Assembly (NCBI RefSeq): GCF_037890695.1 | Contig: NZ_CP149571.1 | Location: 696,001 to 760,000 of the forward strand | Length of the DNA stretch: 64,000 nt | Source of the DNA: Aeromonas jandaei | GTDB taxonomy: Bacteria; Pseudomonadota; Gammaproteobacteria; Enterobacterales; Aeromonadaceae | Reading direction: 5' to 3' | Shown: in pieces, positions 31,476-39,603 of the stretch | Numbering within the stretch: position 1 is the first letter of the stretch | How the letters are laid out: every line of letters starts with the position of its first letter | The notes under the pieces: generated by a model | Databases searched by the model: none | Told to the model about the DNA's origin: nothing | Seen by the model: only the letters and a program-made list of their open reading frames with translations | Translations under genes and position numbers: made by a program

Positions 31476-31503
31476 TGTAAAAACCGGCCCGTGCGGGCCG
31501 GTC
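31476..31503 (-). terminator. Partial terminator between binding-protein and ATPase genes
   Basis: Perfect stem CCGGCCCG / CGGGCCGG with a tiny loop; on the minus strand it is followed by TTTTTACAG. It lies 34 bases after the binding-protein stop and would give the binding protein in excess over the membrane parts. Confidence 0.75.
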
Positions 31504-31536
31504 GGTGCGTTGAGAGTCGTAGCAGCAACTATCTAA

Positions 31537-32535
31537 TTAGTATTTGCAGGTATTGTCGCTCATGTAGTCATGAACCTTGACCTTGCCTGAAATAATCTCG
31601 GCCTTGATGGCATCCACCTTGGCTTTCATCTCCGGGGTGATCAGCTTCTCGTTGTCCTTGTCGAGCGCCCAATCCACACCGCCTTCGGCCAGACCCAGGT
31701 TCTTGATACCCGGTTTCCACTGGCCTTTGGCCGCGTCATCCCAGGTTTGGTAAGCAGCCAGACCCACAGACTTGACCATGGAGGTCAGCATGGTGCCCGG
31801 TTGCAGGTGGTTCTGGTTGGAGTCTACGCCGATGGCAAACTTGCCGCTGTCCTTGGCTGCCTGATAGACACCGATACCGGTACCGCCGGCTGCGGCGTAA
31901 ACCACGTCAGCGCCTTTGGCGAACTGGGACTTGGCCAGCTCGGCACCTTTGGCCGGGTCAGCAAACGCGGCCGGGGTGGAGCCCGCCATGTTCTGGAACA
32001 CTTCGATCTTCGGATTGACGTACTTGGCGCCCTGCTCGTAGCCGCACTCGAACTTGCGGATCAGCGGGATGTCCATGCCGCCCACGAAACCGACCTTGCC
32101 GGTTTTGGAGGCGATGGCAGCCAGTGCGCCCACCAGGAAGGAACCTTCATGCTCCTTGAAGATGACGGACTGGACGTTCGGCTTGTCGACCACCATGTCG
32201 ATGATGGTGAACTGGGTTTTCGGGAATTCGGTCGCCACTTTCTCTACCGCAGAACCCATGTTGAAGCCGACCGCCACGATCGGGCCGTTGCCACGGCTGG
32301 CCAGACGACGCAGACCCTGCTCGCGCTGGGCTTCGTTCTGGGGCTCAAACTCTTTGACCTTTACCCCTTTGTCCTTGTTGTAAAGCTCGACGCCGTTACG
32401 GAACACGGCTTCGTTGAATGATTTGTCGTACTTGCCCGCGGTGTCATAGATCACGGCCGGCTCGGAAGCAGCCTGAGCAGAGAGAGCAGCGAGAGTGAGG
32501 GAGGCCACGGTGGCCAGTTTGAGCACTTTAGTCAC
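31537..32535 (-). CDS. BMP-family (basic membrane protein) nucleoside-binding protein
   Basis: Periplasmic substrate-binding protein of the importer. With a GTG start at 32535, preceded by AAGGA six to seven bases upstream, the 332-residue product has a clean signal peptide (VLKLATVASLTLAALSAQAA). A longer frame from 32601 would add 22 residues in front of the signal and is rejected. The mature protein shows BMP-family features: AVIYDTAGKYDKSFNEA, GPIVAVGFNMGSAVEKVA, GFVGGMDIPLIRKFECGYEQGAKY and ADVVYAAAGGTGIGVYQAA. Purine nucleosides are the likely ligands, from the family and the PurR-like box upstream. Confidence 0.92.
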   Translation of the reverse strand: MTKVLKLATVASLTLAALSAQAASEPAVIYDTAGKYDKSFNEAVFRNGVELYNKDKGVKVKEFEPQNEAQREQGLRRLASRGNGPIVAVGFNMGSAVEKVATEFPKTQFTIIDMVVDKPNVQSVIFKEHEGSFLVGALAAIASKTGKVGFVGGMDIPLIRKFECGYEQGAKYVNPKIEVFQNMAGSTPAAFADPAKGAELAKSQFAKGADVVYAAAGGTGIGVYQAAKDSGKFAIGVDSNQNHLQPGTMLTSMVKSVGLAAYQTWDDAAKGQWKPGIKNLGLAEGGVDWALDKDNEKLITPEMKAKVDAIKAEIISGKVKVHDYMSDNTCKY

Positions 32536-32649
32536 GATCGTATCCTTGATTGTTATTAAGTGAGGGAACTTGCTTGCCCGCCGAAGCGGGTCATCTAGCA
32601 CGCAGGGTTACTCTAAGTCAGCCCCGATGCGGGTCAAGCAAATGATAAG

Positions 32650-32665
32650 GGAAAAACGTTTGCGT
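32650..32665 (-). promoter_or_regulatory. PurR-like operator of the nucleoside importer
   Basis: Read on the minus strand the site begins ACGCAAACGTTTT, identical to the first 13 positions of the gammaproteobacterial PurR box. A TATAAT (minus strand, 32677-32682) lies 12 bases upstream, so a bound repressor would cover the start region. Confidence 0.82.
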
Positions 32666-32984
32666 TAACGGTTTGAATTATAAGCAAATAACCTTATAAG
32701 CAGTTGTTTTTTAGCTACTTTTCAGTTGTTTATGCTGACAATTCAGAGACCCAAACGACATTTCTCTTATTGTTCAATTGGTTACTCTAAACCGTTTTCC
32801 CCGGTTGGGCATCCGCCCCACCCATCGCCCCGTGATCCGGCTCGCAAAATAACCGCGCGGCGCGCCATCCGGCCGCTGGCTACAGCTGGAAACCATCCTC
32901 CGCCCGCCCCCATTTTGCCGACCAGAAACCGGCGCAGCCGCCCTGCCCGACTCCCTTCACCTGCCCGCCGAGCGGAGTTTGCAG

Positions 32985-33013
32985 TTGGTCTGACGGGGGG
33001 ATGGCCGTATAAT
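32985..33013 (+). promoter_or_regulatory. Sigma-70 promoter of uvrD
   Basis: TTGGTC (32985-32990), a 17-base spacer and a perfect TATAAT (33008-33013). The LexA box begins seven bases after the -10, over the predicted transcript start. Confidence 0.75.
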
Positions 33014-33019
33014 CGCCGC

Positions 33020-33035
33020 CTGTATAAATAAACAG
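33020..33035. promoter_or_regulatory. lexA box: LexA (SOS) box of uvrD
   Basis: CTGT-ATAAATAA-ACAG fits the CTGT-N8-ACAG consensus exactly and lies between the -10 element and the uvrD ribosome site, as expected for an SOS-induced helicase gene. Confidence 0.92.
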
Positions 33036-33043
33036 GAGTGGTG

Positions 33044-35215
33044 ATGGACGTTTCAACCCTGCTCGACGGGCTCAACGACAAGCAAAGAGATGCCGTTGCG
33101 GCGCCCCGCAGCAACCTGCTGGTGCTGGCCGGTGCCGGTTCGGGCAAGACCCGGGTACTGGTGCACCGTATCGCCTGGCTGATGCAGGTGGAACGCTGTT
33201 CACCCTTCTCCATCATCGCGGTCACCTTTACCAACAAGGCGGCGGCCGAGATGCGCGGCCGGGTCGAGAAGGTGATCGGCGACGGCGTGCGCGGCATGTG
33301 GATCGGCACCTTCCACGGCATCGCCCACCGCCTGCTGCGGGCCCATCATCTGGATGCGGGCTTGCCGCAGGATTTCCAGATCCTCGACTCCGACGACCAG
33401 TACCGGCTGATCCGCCGGGTGCTCAAGGCGCTCAACCTCGACGAGAAGCACTGGGCCCCGCGCGCCGTGATGGGCTACATCAACGGCAAGAAAGATGAAG
33501 GCTTGCGCCCCGGCGACATCGACCTCTACGGCGACCCTGTCACCCGCACCTATCAGCAGATCTACAAGACCTATCAGGAGACCTGCGATCGCTCCGGTCT
33601 GGTGGACTTCGCCGAGCTGCTGCTGCGCGCCCACGAACTGTGGCTGAACAAGCCGCACATCCTCGAGCACTACCGCGACCGCTTCCAGAACATCCTGGTG
33701 GACGAGTTTCAGGATACCAACGGCATCCAGTACGCCTGGCTGCGGATGCTGGCGGGCAACAGCGGCAAGGTGATGATCGTCGGCGACGATGACCAGTCCA
33801 TCTACGGCTGGCGCGGCGCCAAGATCGAGAACATCCAGCGCTTCCTGACCGACTATCAGGGGGCCGAGACCATCCGCCTCGAGCAGAACTACCGCTCCAC
33901 CGCCAATATCCTCAAGGCCGCCAACAGCGTCATCGCCAACAACGCCGAGCGTCTTGGCAAGGAGCTGTGGACCGAAGGGGCCGAGGGCGACCCGATTTCC
34001 CTCTACGCCGCCTTCAACGAGGTGGACGAAGCGCGCTTCGTGGTCGGCCGTCTCAAGGACTGGAAAGAGAAAGGGGGCTTGCTCGCCGACTGCGCCATCC
34101 TCTATCGCTCCAACGCCCAGTCACGGGTGCTGGAAGAGGCGCTGATGCAGGACGCCATGCCCTACCGCATCTACGGCGGCCTGCGCTTCTTCGAGCGGCA
34201 AGAGATCAAGGACGCCATGGCCTACCTGCGGCTTATCAACAACCGTGGCGACGACGCCAGCTTCGAGCGGGTGGTCAACACCCCGACCCGCGGCATCGGC
34301 GATCGCACCCTCGAGATCCTGCGCGGCAACGCCCGCGATCAGGGGCTCAACCTGTGGCAATCGGCCAAGGCCCTGCTCAACGACAAGGTGCTGACCGGTC
34401 GCGCCGGCAATGCGGTGCGCGGCTTTGTCGAGCTGATCGACGCGCTGGAGGAGCAGGTTTCCATGCTGCCGCTGCACCAGCAAGCGGATATCGCCATCCA
34501 GAACTCCGGCCTCAAGGCGATGTATCTGGCGGAAAAAGGCGAGAAATCCCAGGCGCGGGTAGAGAACCTGGACGAACTGGTCACCGCCTGCCGCCAGTAC
34601 CAGCGCCCGGACGAGCTGGAAGATATGAGCGATCTCTCCGCCTTCCTCGCCCACGCGGCGCTGGAATCGGGCGAGAATCAGGCGGACGAATATGCCGACG
34701 CGGTGCAGCTGATGACCTTGCACAGCGCCAAGGGGCTGGAGTTCCCGCTGGTGCTGCTGGTCGGCGTCGAAGAGGGCATGTTCCCCAGCCAGCAATCCAC
34801 CGAGGAGTCGGGCCGGCTGGAGGAGGAGCGCCGCCTATGTTACGTCGGCATGACCCGCGCCATGGAGAAGCTCTACATCTGTTATGCCGAGAGCCGCCGT
34901 ATCTACGGCCGCGAGATGTTCCACAAGCCGAGCCGCTTTATCCGCGAGATGCCCGCCGAGTGTCTGGAAGAGATCCGGCTGCGCACTCAGGTCAGCCGCC
35001 CCACCCAGTACGGTCGCTTTAGCCAGAACGAGGTGCAGCAGAGCTTTGACGCCAGCGGCATCAAGCTCGGCCAGCGGGTGCTCCATCCGAAATTCGGCGA
35101 AGGGGTGGTACTCAACTTCGAAGGGGTCGGCCAGCAGAGCCGGGTGCAGATCCAGTTCGACGACGTCGGCGCCAAGTGGCTGGTGACGGCGTATGCCAGA
35201 TTGGAAGCGCTGTAA
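33044..35215 (+). CDS. uvrD: DNA helicase II (UvrD)
   Basis: 3'-5' superfamily 1 helicase acting in nucleotide-excision and mismatch repair. The 723-residue product opens MDVSTLLDGLNDKQRDAV, as in E. coli, with Walker [10 protein letters not shown], motif Ia [11 protein letters not shown], motif II VDEFQDTN, motif [16 protein letters not shown], motif IV LEQNYRS, motif V TLHSAKGLEFP and motif VI YVGMTRAMEKLYI, and a C-terminal Tudor-like KFGEGVVLNFEG domain. The ATG at 33044 is preferred over a GTG at 33038. A LexA box overlaps the promoter. Confidence 0.97.
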   Translation: MDVSTLLDGLNDKQRDAVAAPRSNLLVLAGAGSGKTRVLVHRIAWLMQVERCSPFSIIAVTFTNKAAAEMRGRVEKVIGDGVRGMWIGTFHGIAHRLLRAHHLDAGLPQDFQILDSDDQYRLIRRVLKALNLDEKHWAPRAVMGYINGKKDEGLRPGDIDLYGDPVTRTYQQIYKTYQETCDRSGLVDFAELLLRAHELWLNKPHILEHYRDRFQNILVDEFQDTNGIQYAWLRMLAGNSGKVMIVGDDDQSIYGWRGAKIENIQRFLTDYQGAETIRLEQNYRSTANILKAANSVIANNAERLGKELWTEGAEGDPISLYAAFNEVDEARFVVGRLKDWKEKGGLLADCAILYRSNAQSRVLEEALMQDAMPYRIYGGLRFFERQEIKDAMAYLRLINNRGDDASFERVVNTPTRGIGDRTLEILRGNARDQGLNLWQSAKALLNDKVLTGRAGNAVRGFVELIDALEEQVSMLPLHQQADIAIQNSGLKAMYLAEKGEKSQARVENLDELVTACRQYQRPDELEDMSDLSAFLAHAALESGENQADEYADAVQLMTLHSAKGLEFPLVLLVGVEEGMFPSQQSTEESGRLEEERRLCYVGMTRAMEKLYICYAESRRIYGREMFHKPSRFIREMPAECLEEIRLRTQVSRPTQYGRFSQNEVQQSFDASGIKLGQRVLHPKFGEGVVLNFEGVGQQSRVQIQFDDVGAKWLVTAYARLEAL

Positions 35216-35414
35216 TTTCCTTTATCTCTTCAATCAGCCCCTACTTCCATAGGCAGTAGGGGTTCTCCATGCTCACTTTCTTAGACAAGCATCTATCTTA
35301 TTGACATAAGGAAAATATCATAAGATTGCAATGAAACTGTACTGTAGACATAGCCTCCTTTGAGAATTATTATAGGATAAAAATTTCTATAAATAATTAG
35401 ATGGCATTTAAAAA

Positions 35415-36152
35415 ATGAACTCTGTACGCAATGAAGATATTTCGGATTTTATTGAAAAAAAGATTAGCGAGTATGATGAAAAATTACTTGATGGACTTAA
35501 AAAGTTAAAACTAAAAGATGTTTTAAAACGCAAGAACCCATATTTATTCAAAGCTAAAGGCATCACATCCCCTTATGAATTAATAAGGCCTCTACTAGAT
35601 GCATTTTTATCCTCTAAAGAAGAAGCTGTTTTTGGTGGAGTACTAGAGGAAATAGCTATAAATATAAACAATCGCGTGTATGGCGGCATGAAGTCTGCGG
35701 CGGAAGGAATAGACCTCGAATTTAATAAAGATGGAAAAAAATATTTAGTATCCATCAAATCTGGCCCTAATTGGGGTAATTCGTCACAAATTAAAAGAAT
35801 GGTTGATAACTTCAATAAAGCAAAAAAAATATTACGAACAACAAATAACAACGATACAGAAATTATTGCCATTAATGGCTGCTGTTATGGTATTGACCGG
35901 TCTCCATATAAAAAAGAAGGATACTATAAGCTTTGTGGTGCGAAATTTTGGGAGTTCATAACTGGGAACCAAAATTTTCATCGAGAGTTAATAGCAATTA
36001 TTGCAAAAGATAAGTGCAATAGAATCAAGCATTCTCATGGAAAATATGAAGAAGTCATAGCGAATTTTGAAAAAGATTTTTCCTTACAATTCTGTACCAA
36101 AAATGGCGATATTGATTGGGATAAGATCATAGCTCTTAGCTCAGAAGAATAA
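35415..36152 (+). CDS. Type II restriction endonuclease (PD-(D/E)XK, PmeII-like)
   Basis: Predicted endonuclease partner of the methyltransferase encoded tail-to-tail with it. The 245-residue product is rich in Lys and Asn. Asp100, followed 13-15 residues later by the Ser-Ile-Lys115 strand, gives the D-X(n)-(S)XK catalytic core (AAEGIDLEFNKDGKKYLVSIKSG in outline), and the following GPNWGNSSQ loop resembles PmeII/Eco47II-type enzymes. The assignment to that subfamily is from memory and unverified. Codon use is AT-rich and unlike uvrD, pointing to horizontal acquisition. Confidence 0.8.
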   Translation: MNSVRNEDISDFIEKKISEYDEKLLDGLKKLKLKDVLKRKNPYLFKAKGITSPYELIRPLLDAFLSSKEEAVFGGVLEEIAININNRVYGGMKSAAEGIDLEFNKDGKKYLVSIKSGPNWGNSSQIKRMVDNFNKAKKILRTTNNNDTEIIAINGCCYGIDRSPYKKEGYYKLCGAKFWEFITGNQNFHRELIAIIAKDKCNRIKHSHGKYEEVIANFEKDFSLQFCTKNGDIDWDKIIALSSEE

Positions 36153-36156
36153 ACTA

Positions 36157-36175
36157 TGTGGGGCAAGTTGCCCCA
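36157..36175. terminator. Bidirectional hairpin between restriction and modification genes
   Basis: GTGGGGCAA / TTGCCCCAC is a perfect nine-base stem in the 27-base gap between the convergent genes and probably terminates both. Confidence 0.75.
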
Positions 36176-36179
36176 CTAA

Positions 36180-37577
36180 TTATTTATGTTTTCTTTTGTT
36201 GAAATCGAGCTCCCAAGAGATATCATCTGTGTTTTTATATCTAGAGTATGGGAAATGCTCAAACTGCCTAACCTCCTCTCCTTTGATTAGTTTCATTATA
36301 AGTCGTCCGGCTGCCAATCCCACGCTAACCGGTACAGCATTACCAATTTGTTTGTATTTCTGAATCAATGGCCCTGCAATTAACCAGTCATCAGGAAACT
36401 CCTGAATTCTTTTATACTCTTGTATCGATAAAGGTCTATTTTCCTCAGGGTGGGCTAAGTCAGTTGCAGGCATAGCAGGATGTGTCACTAATGTCGGCGA
36501 TGGTTTGTCCCATGCTAGTCGCCTGAAAAAACCTGTTTTTCCACCACCAGAAAAATAAGATTTACCCATAGCATTTTTTTGGTCTTCTTCTGATAGACTT
36601 CTCCAGTTTTGCCCCGGCTTTAATTTTTTATAGAATTTAATTCTTTTCTCTGGAAAGTTAAGATGTTCATGCTCAGAAATATCATTAATGCAAGAGCTTA
36701 AATTATTCCACAAAGGCAACCCAAAAAGTCCAGATTCAGAGTGTGTAGGTTCTATATATGGAGGCTTCACACCATCGCGAGAGCAAACAATTATAACTCG
36801 CTCTCTAATCTGTGGTGTTCCAAAATTTGCAGAGTTATATAGATTAAATGAGTATGCATAACCAGATGCTTTTATCATTTTTAAAATATAGTTCAGCGCC
36901 CCGCCCTTCATAGAATCCTCAGCGCTTTCTGTAAACTCTATTCCCCTTTCATTATGCGGCTTATGAATCAATGGGCATGACAATAACCCTCTTACATTTT
37001 CAATAATAAAATATTTAGGGTTGAGCGATGTAGCTAACTCAATGAATTTTATAAAAACATTACCCCTTTCATCTTGAAAGGCCTTTCTTTTACCCGCAGT
37101 GCTAAATGCTTGGCAGGGAGGGCCTCCAACAATTAAACTTATTTCATCCTTTTCCCCCAAACCGGCTGATCTGAGAATATCTTCCTTAGAATAATTATTG
37201 ATATCCCCTAACAATGCAGATTTTGGTCTATTAAGACTAATGGTTTGGCGACAAAATTTATCTACTTCACAAGCAAGGCGAAGATCAAATCCTGCACGTT
37301 CAATTCCAATATCTAGCCCCATTGCACCAGAAAAAAAACTAATAGCTATCGGCTTATCTGAAACTGTTTCCATTGAATTACGATCCAAAGAAATAACATG
37401 CTTGGTTTTTGATTCTTGCTGACTTTTATATTTTTCCAATGAAGACTTCTCTAATAACCACATTTTACCAATTCTATTGGCCGAAACGACATTAGCTCTA
37501 CACAAATTTCTAACATATTGCTCACTAACACCCAAGAATAACGCAGCGTCTTTTGATGATAAAATGGTACTTTCCAT
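36180..37577 (-). CDS. DNA (cytosine-5) methyltransferase with N-terminal excisionase-type HTH
   Basis: Modification enzyme of the type II system. In this 465-residue protein, residues 6-50 form a MerR/excisionase-like helix-turn-helix (LSSKDAALFLGVSEQYVRNL ... NRIGKMWLLEKSSLEKY). The methyltransferase follows: motif I FFSGAMGLDIG (81-91), motif IV GGPPCQAFS with catalytic Cys155, motif VI ENVRGLL (193-199), a target-recognition region, and motif X QIGNAVPVSVGLAAGRL (410-426). An internal Met69 would start the bare enzyme. The fused HTH may let the enzyme repress its own gene; an inverted pair AATGGTAC/GTACCATT flanks the start codon. The gene is AT-rich. Confidence 0.92.
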   Translation of the reverse strand: MESTILSSKDAALFLGVSEQYVRNLCRANVVSANRIGKMWLLEKSSLEKYKSQQESKTKHVISLDRNSMETVSDKPIAISFFSGAMGLDIGIERAGFDLRLACEVDKFCRQTISLNRPKSALLGDINNYSKEDILRSAGLGEKDEISLIVGGPPCQAFSTAGKRKAFQDERGNVFIKFIELATSLNPKYFIIENVRGLLSCPLIHKPHNERGIEFTESAEDSMKGGALNYILKMIKASGYAYSFNLYNSANFGTPQIRERVIIVCSRDGVKPPYIEPTHSESGLFGLPLWNNLSSCINDISEHEHLNFPEKRIKFYKKLKPGQNWRSLSEEDQKNAMGKSYFSGGGKTGFFRRLAWDKPSPTLVTHPAMPATDLAHPEENRPLSIQEYKRIQEFPDDWLIAGPLIQKYKQIGNAVPVSVGLAAGRLIMKLIKGEEVRQFEHFPYSRYKNTDDISWELDFNKRKHK

Positions 37578-37612
37578 AACTTTCCATTGCGAAACTACAA
37601 TGAGGTACCATT
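37563..37612. promoter_or_regulatory. Candidate operator pair for the HTH-methyltransferase
   Basis: AATGGTAC (37563-37570, within codons 3-5 of the methyltransferase) and GTACCATT (37605-37612, upstream) are perfect inverted copies 34 bases apart, straddling the start codon. A direct TTTCCAT repeat lies between them. Confidence 0.5.
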
Positions 37613-37979
37613 AAATTTTGAGGTATTAATGTATGGCTGTCAATAAGGGCTATAGGGAGATTGGCAAAGCGTAATCGCACCTACACGCCTCTTATGTTGT
37701 GCCATTCCCGTTATCTCAAATCGGCCATTGGCCTCCGGCGCCCCGCTGGCAGCCAAACGGGAGCGTGTGGCCCGCCGCCTGTCGGCATAAGACAAAACGA
37801 TGGTATTTTCGCAAAACCTATAAATTAAATTTATACCAACTGTTTTGCTGCAACTCAGGGCTCGAAGCTGTTATCACAGGCACCAACAAGGGGTTGGCCG
37901 ATCTGAATTGCAACTGCGCGTTGCTTTAACCACACAACCAGCCAAGGCATACTGCCCCGTCATCAGATGGGAGTCATTA
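37613..37979. other. Right edge of the AT-rich insertion; no gene recognised
   Basis: Sequence changes from AT-rich back to GC-rich near 37650. A 76-codon frame at 37699-37929 has no ribosome site, signal or family resemblance and is not called. The AT palindrome (37820) lies here. Confidence 0.6.
37820..37834. repeat. AT-rich 15-bp palindrome, copy 2
   Basis: ATAAATT-A-AATTTAT followed by ACC and preceded by AAAACC and one base, the same block as at 22641. It is about 145 bases upstream of the 161-aa membrane-protein gene. Confidence 0.6.
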
Positions 37980-38465
37980 ATGTCTAAGTGGATACCGACA
38001 CTGCGCCGGATGGGGCGCTGGTTTTTGCGAAAAACGGCGCTGGCGCTGCTGACCAGCCTGCTGTTTATGATCTCGTTTACCCTGTTTCAATACGTATCGT
38101 GGTGGCCTGCACTGACCGAGGATACTTCCCTCGAATGGAGTGGCCTCTCTTCAGAAAGGACCTTTGCTGAACTGGCCCCAACCATGCTGGAGTTCAGCGC
38201 CTTGCTCGCGTGTGTTTACTTACCCCTGTTTTTGCTGATACCCCGCCCGCTATTGTTGCCGCTCTTTGCCGGACTCTGGTTGTGGCAAACCTATGACCTC
38301 GCTTTTATGACGGCAACCGCATCGACTTGGCTGCCACACGAGATCATCTGGAGCTTTATCCTACCCCACACCCACTGGCTGCTGCTCACGCTGATGTCGC
38401 CTCTGCTGCTGATCCGCCATGCAGGCAGGCGGCTATTTGCGGCGGCTCCAGCCAGTCAGAAATGA
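37980..38465 (+). CDS. Hypothetical inner-membrane protein, 161 aa
   Basis: Not recognised. The ATG at 37980 follows GGGAG. The product starts with a basic stretch (WIPTLRRMGRWFLRK) and has about four membrane segments: ALALLTSLLFMISFTLFQYV, then LEFSALLACVYLPLFLLIP, LLLPLFAGLWLWQTYDLAF and a C-terminal WLLLTLMSPLLLI. A periplasmic loop lies after the first helix. It stands alone between the restriction-modification insertion and a small minus-strand gene. GC content is typical of the chromosome. Confidence 0.7.
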   Translation: MSKWIPTLRRMGRWFLRKTALALLTSLLFMISFTLFQYVSWWPALTEDTSLEWSGLSSERTFAELAPTMLEFSALLACVYLPLFLLIPRPLLLPLFAGLWLWQTYDLAFMTATASTWLPHEIIWSFILPHTHWLLLTLMSPLLLIRHAGRRLFAAAPASQK

Positions 38466-38596
38466 GCCACCTTGCTGGCAGGCCGTAAGCAACGGGATCT
38501 TTCGATGACGCTTCGCTGCTCGAATCAGCTCGATGGCTCAAACCGGCTTGAGGCGATGCAATATCAGGGTGGGCAATAGAAGAAGGGAGATCAGAA

Positions 38597-38624
38597 ACCC
38601 GGCCGTCAGGCGCGGCGGCCGGGT
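38597..38624 (-). other. GC-rich hairpin downstream of the 65-aa gene
   Basis: ACCCGGCCG / CGGCCGGGT stem with a ten-base loop. On the minus strand it is followed by a weak TTCT, so it may be a poor terminator for the gene at 38658. Confidence 0.5.
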
Positions 38625-38657
38625 GAATTGTAAAGAGTAGGGTGACAGGGAAAGGGA

Positions 38658-38855
38658 TCAGCCTAGTCTAATCAACTCGATGGGGGCGTAGCGCTCCCCG
38701 GAGTTTGCCAGCAGCACGCACTTCTCGTGCTCCGCCTGATAGGGAGTCATGTTGTCGGTATGAGCCTCTTTCAGGAAGTCGACGGCGCCGGTGGCGGCAA
38801 TCATGACGCGCTGACCCTGGTTCAGCACATTTCGGTTCCGGTCATAGATCTTCAT
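38658..38855 (-). CDS. Small conserved-looking hypothetical protein, 65 aa
   Basis: No function recognised. The 65-residue product (MKIYDRNRNVLNQGQRVMI at the start) looks like a compact SH3-like or KOW-type beta fold with a helical insert (DNMTPYQAEHEK), and ends ERYAPIELIRLG. A strong GGAGAG ribosome site lies seven to eight bases upstream of the ATG, which makes expression likely despite its size. The single Cys is in the KCVLLANSG strand. Confidence 0.7.
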   Translation of the reverse strand: MKIYDRNRNVLNQGQRVMIAATGAVDFLKEAHTDNMTPYQAEHEKCVLLANSGERYAPIELIRLG

Positions 38856-39141
38856 TACACTCTCCTTTTCTTGTACCCGGGTGGGTGCTCCGGGCAGCGG
38901 GATCAGCCTACGCCTCTGAAAAAAGGTGATTTATGTCACAGATCAAAAAAGGGGCAGAGAGGAACTCGTGAGGTGAAAGAGCGAGCATGACGGATTGGTC
39001 ACCTTATGCCGGTCACCCAGCTCCCCGGCATGTCTATGACTATCTTGGGTCACATCTGGCACCACCTCTACGGCGCAGTTACAGGATGACAAAAAAGCCC
39101 GCGAGAATATCGCAGGCTCCCGATATAAAATAGGTGCTGTA
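38856..39141. other. Intergenic region between two minus-strand small genes
   Basis: Contains the terminator at 39091 and probably the promoter of the 65-aa gene. Nothing else recognised. Confidence 0.5.
39091..39118 (-). terminator. Intrinsic terminator of the beta-prism gene
   Basis: On the minus strand, AGCCTGCGA / TCGCGGGCT (one G-T-type mismatch pair) followed by TTTTTT. Confidence 0.8.
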
Positions 39142-39603
39142 TTAATTGAAATAATATCCAAGATATATGAATTTGCCTTTGGCATCTTCATTCAAATCCT
39201 GAGCAAGTACCACTGCACTACGGCCAAAATCGCCGAATGCACTCTCTACCGAGTCACCATATCCAGATTGCAAGGTTGCGATATAGTCAGCATCAGCATT
39301 TTTCTGGTAGCACAAATAGATATATTGACCGCCGGCACCGTCATTAAGATCCACATCAACTTTTTGCCAGCCAGTAGGAGCGGTCGCATCTTTGCCAGTA
39401 ATAAAGCGCATGGCTGCGACCCCCTTTCCGCTGGTGGCAGTCTGATAATATATATAAATATATTTCCCTTTCGCTCCCTGATTGAAATCTTGGGGGTCAT
39501 TATTTTTATTCTTGACGACTTGCCAACCACTTCCTTCTGGCATTCCGCGAGTCCAGTCATCGTTATCAAGTGCCCGCGCTGTCATTTCCACGATATAAGA
39601 CAT
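39142..39603 (-). CDS. Three-repeat beta-prism (MABP-like) protein, 153 aa
   Basis: A small protein built from three copies of one motif, D-(L/F)-N-x-x-A-x-G-x-(Y/F)-I-Y-x-x-Y: residues 39-53 (DFNQGAKGKYIYIYY), 85-99 (DLNDGAGGQYIYLCY) and 136-150 (DLNEDAKGKFIYLGY). This is the hallmark of the MABP/beta-prism fold, known from eukaryotic MVB12 and DENN proteins, where it binds membranes, and from some bacterial MACPF toxins. Here it is the whole protein, with no signal peptide. GC content is lower than the neighbours, suggesting transfer. Function is unknown; membrane or glycan binding is the best guess. Confidence 0.75.
   Translation of the reverse strand: MSYIVEMTARALDNDDWTRGMPEGSGWQVVKNKNNDPQDFNQGAKGKYIYIYYQTATSGKGVAAMRFITGKDATAPTGWQKVDVDLNDGAGGQYIYLCYQKNADADYIATLQSGYGDSVESAFGDFGRSAVVLAQDLNEDAKGKFIYLGYYFN

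Larger units (their letters stand above)
32536..33043. other. Divergent control region between nucleoside importer and uvrD
   Basis: About 500 bases. The left half is AT-rich and holds the importer promoter and PurR-like box. The right half (about 32800-33000) is GC-rich without recognisable genes. The last 60 bases hold the uvrD promoter and LexA box. Confidence 0.7.

Noticed and set aside
37699..37929. A 76-codon frame upstream of the 161-aa membrane protein
   Set aside because: No ribosome site, no recognisable domain, composition changes within it, and the AT palindrome lies inside it.
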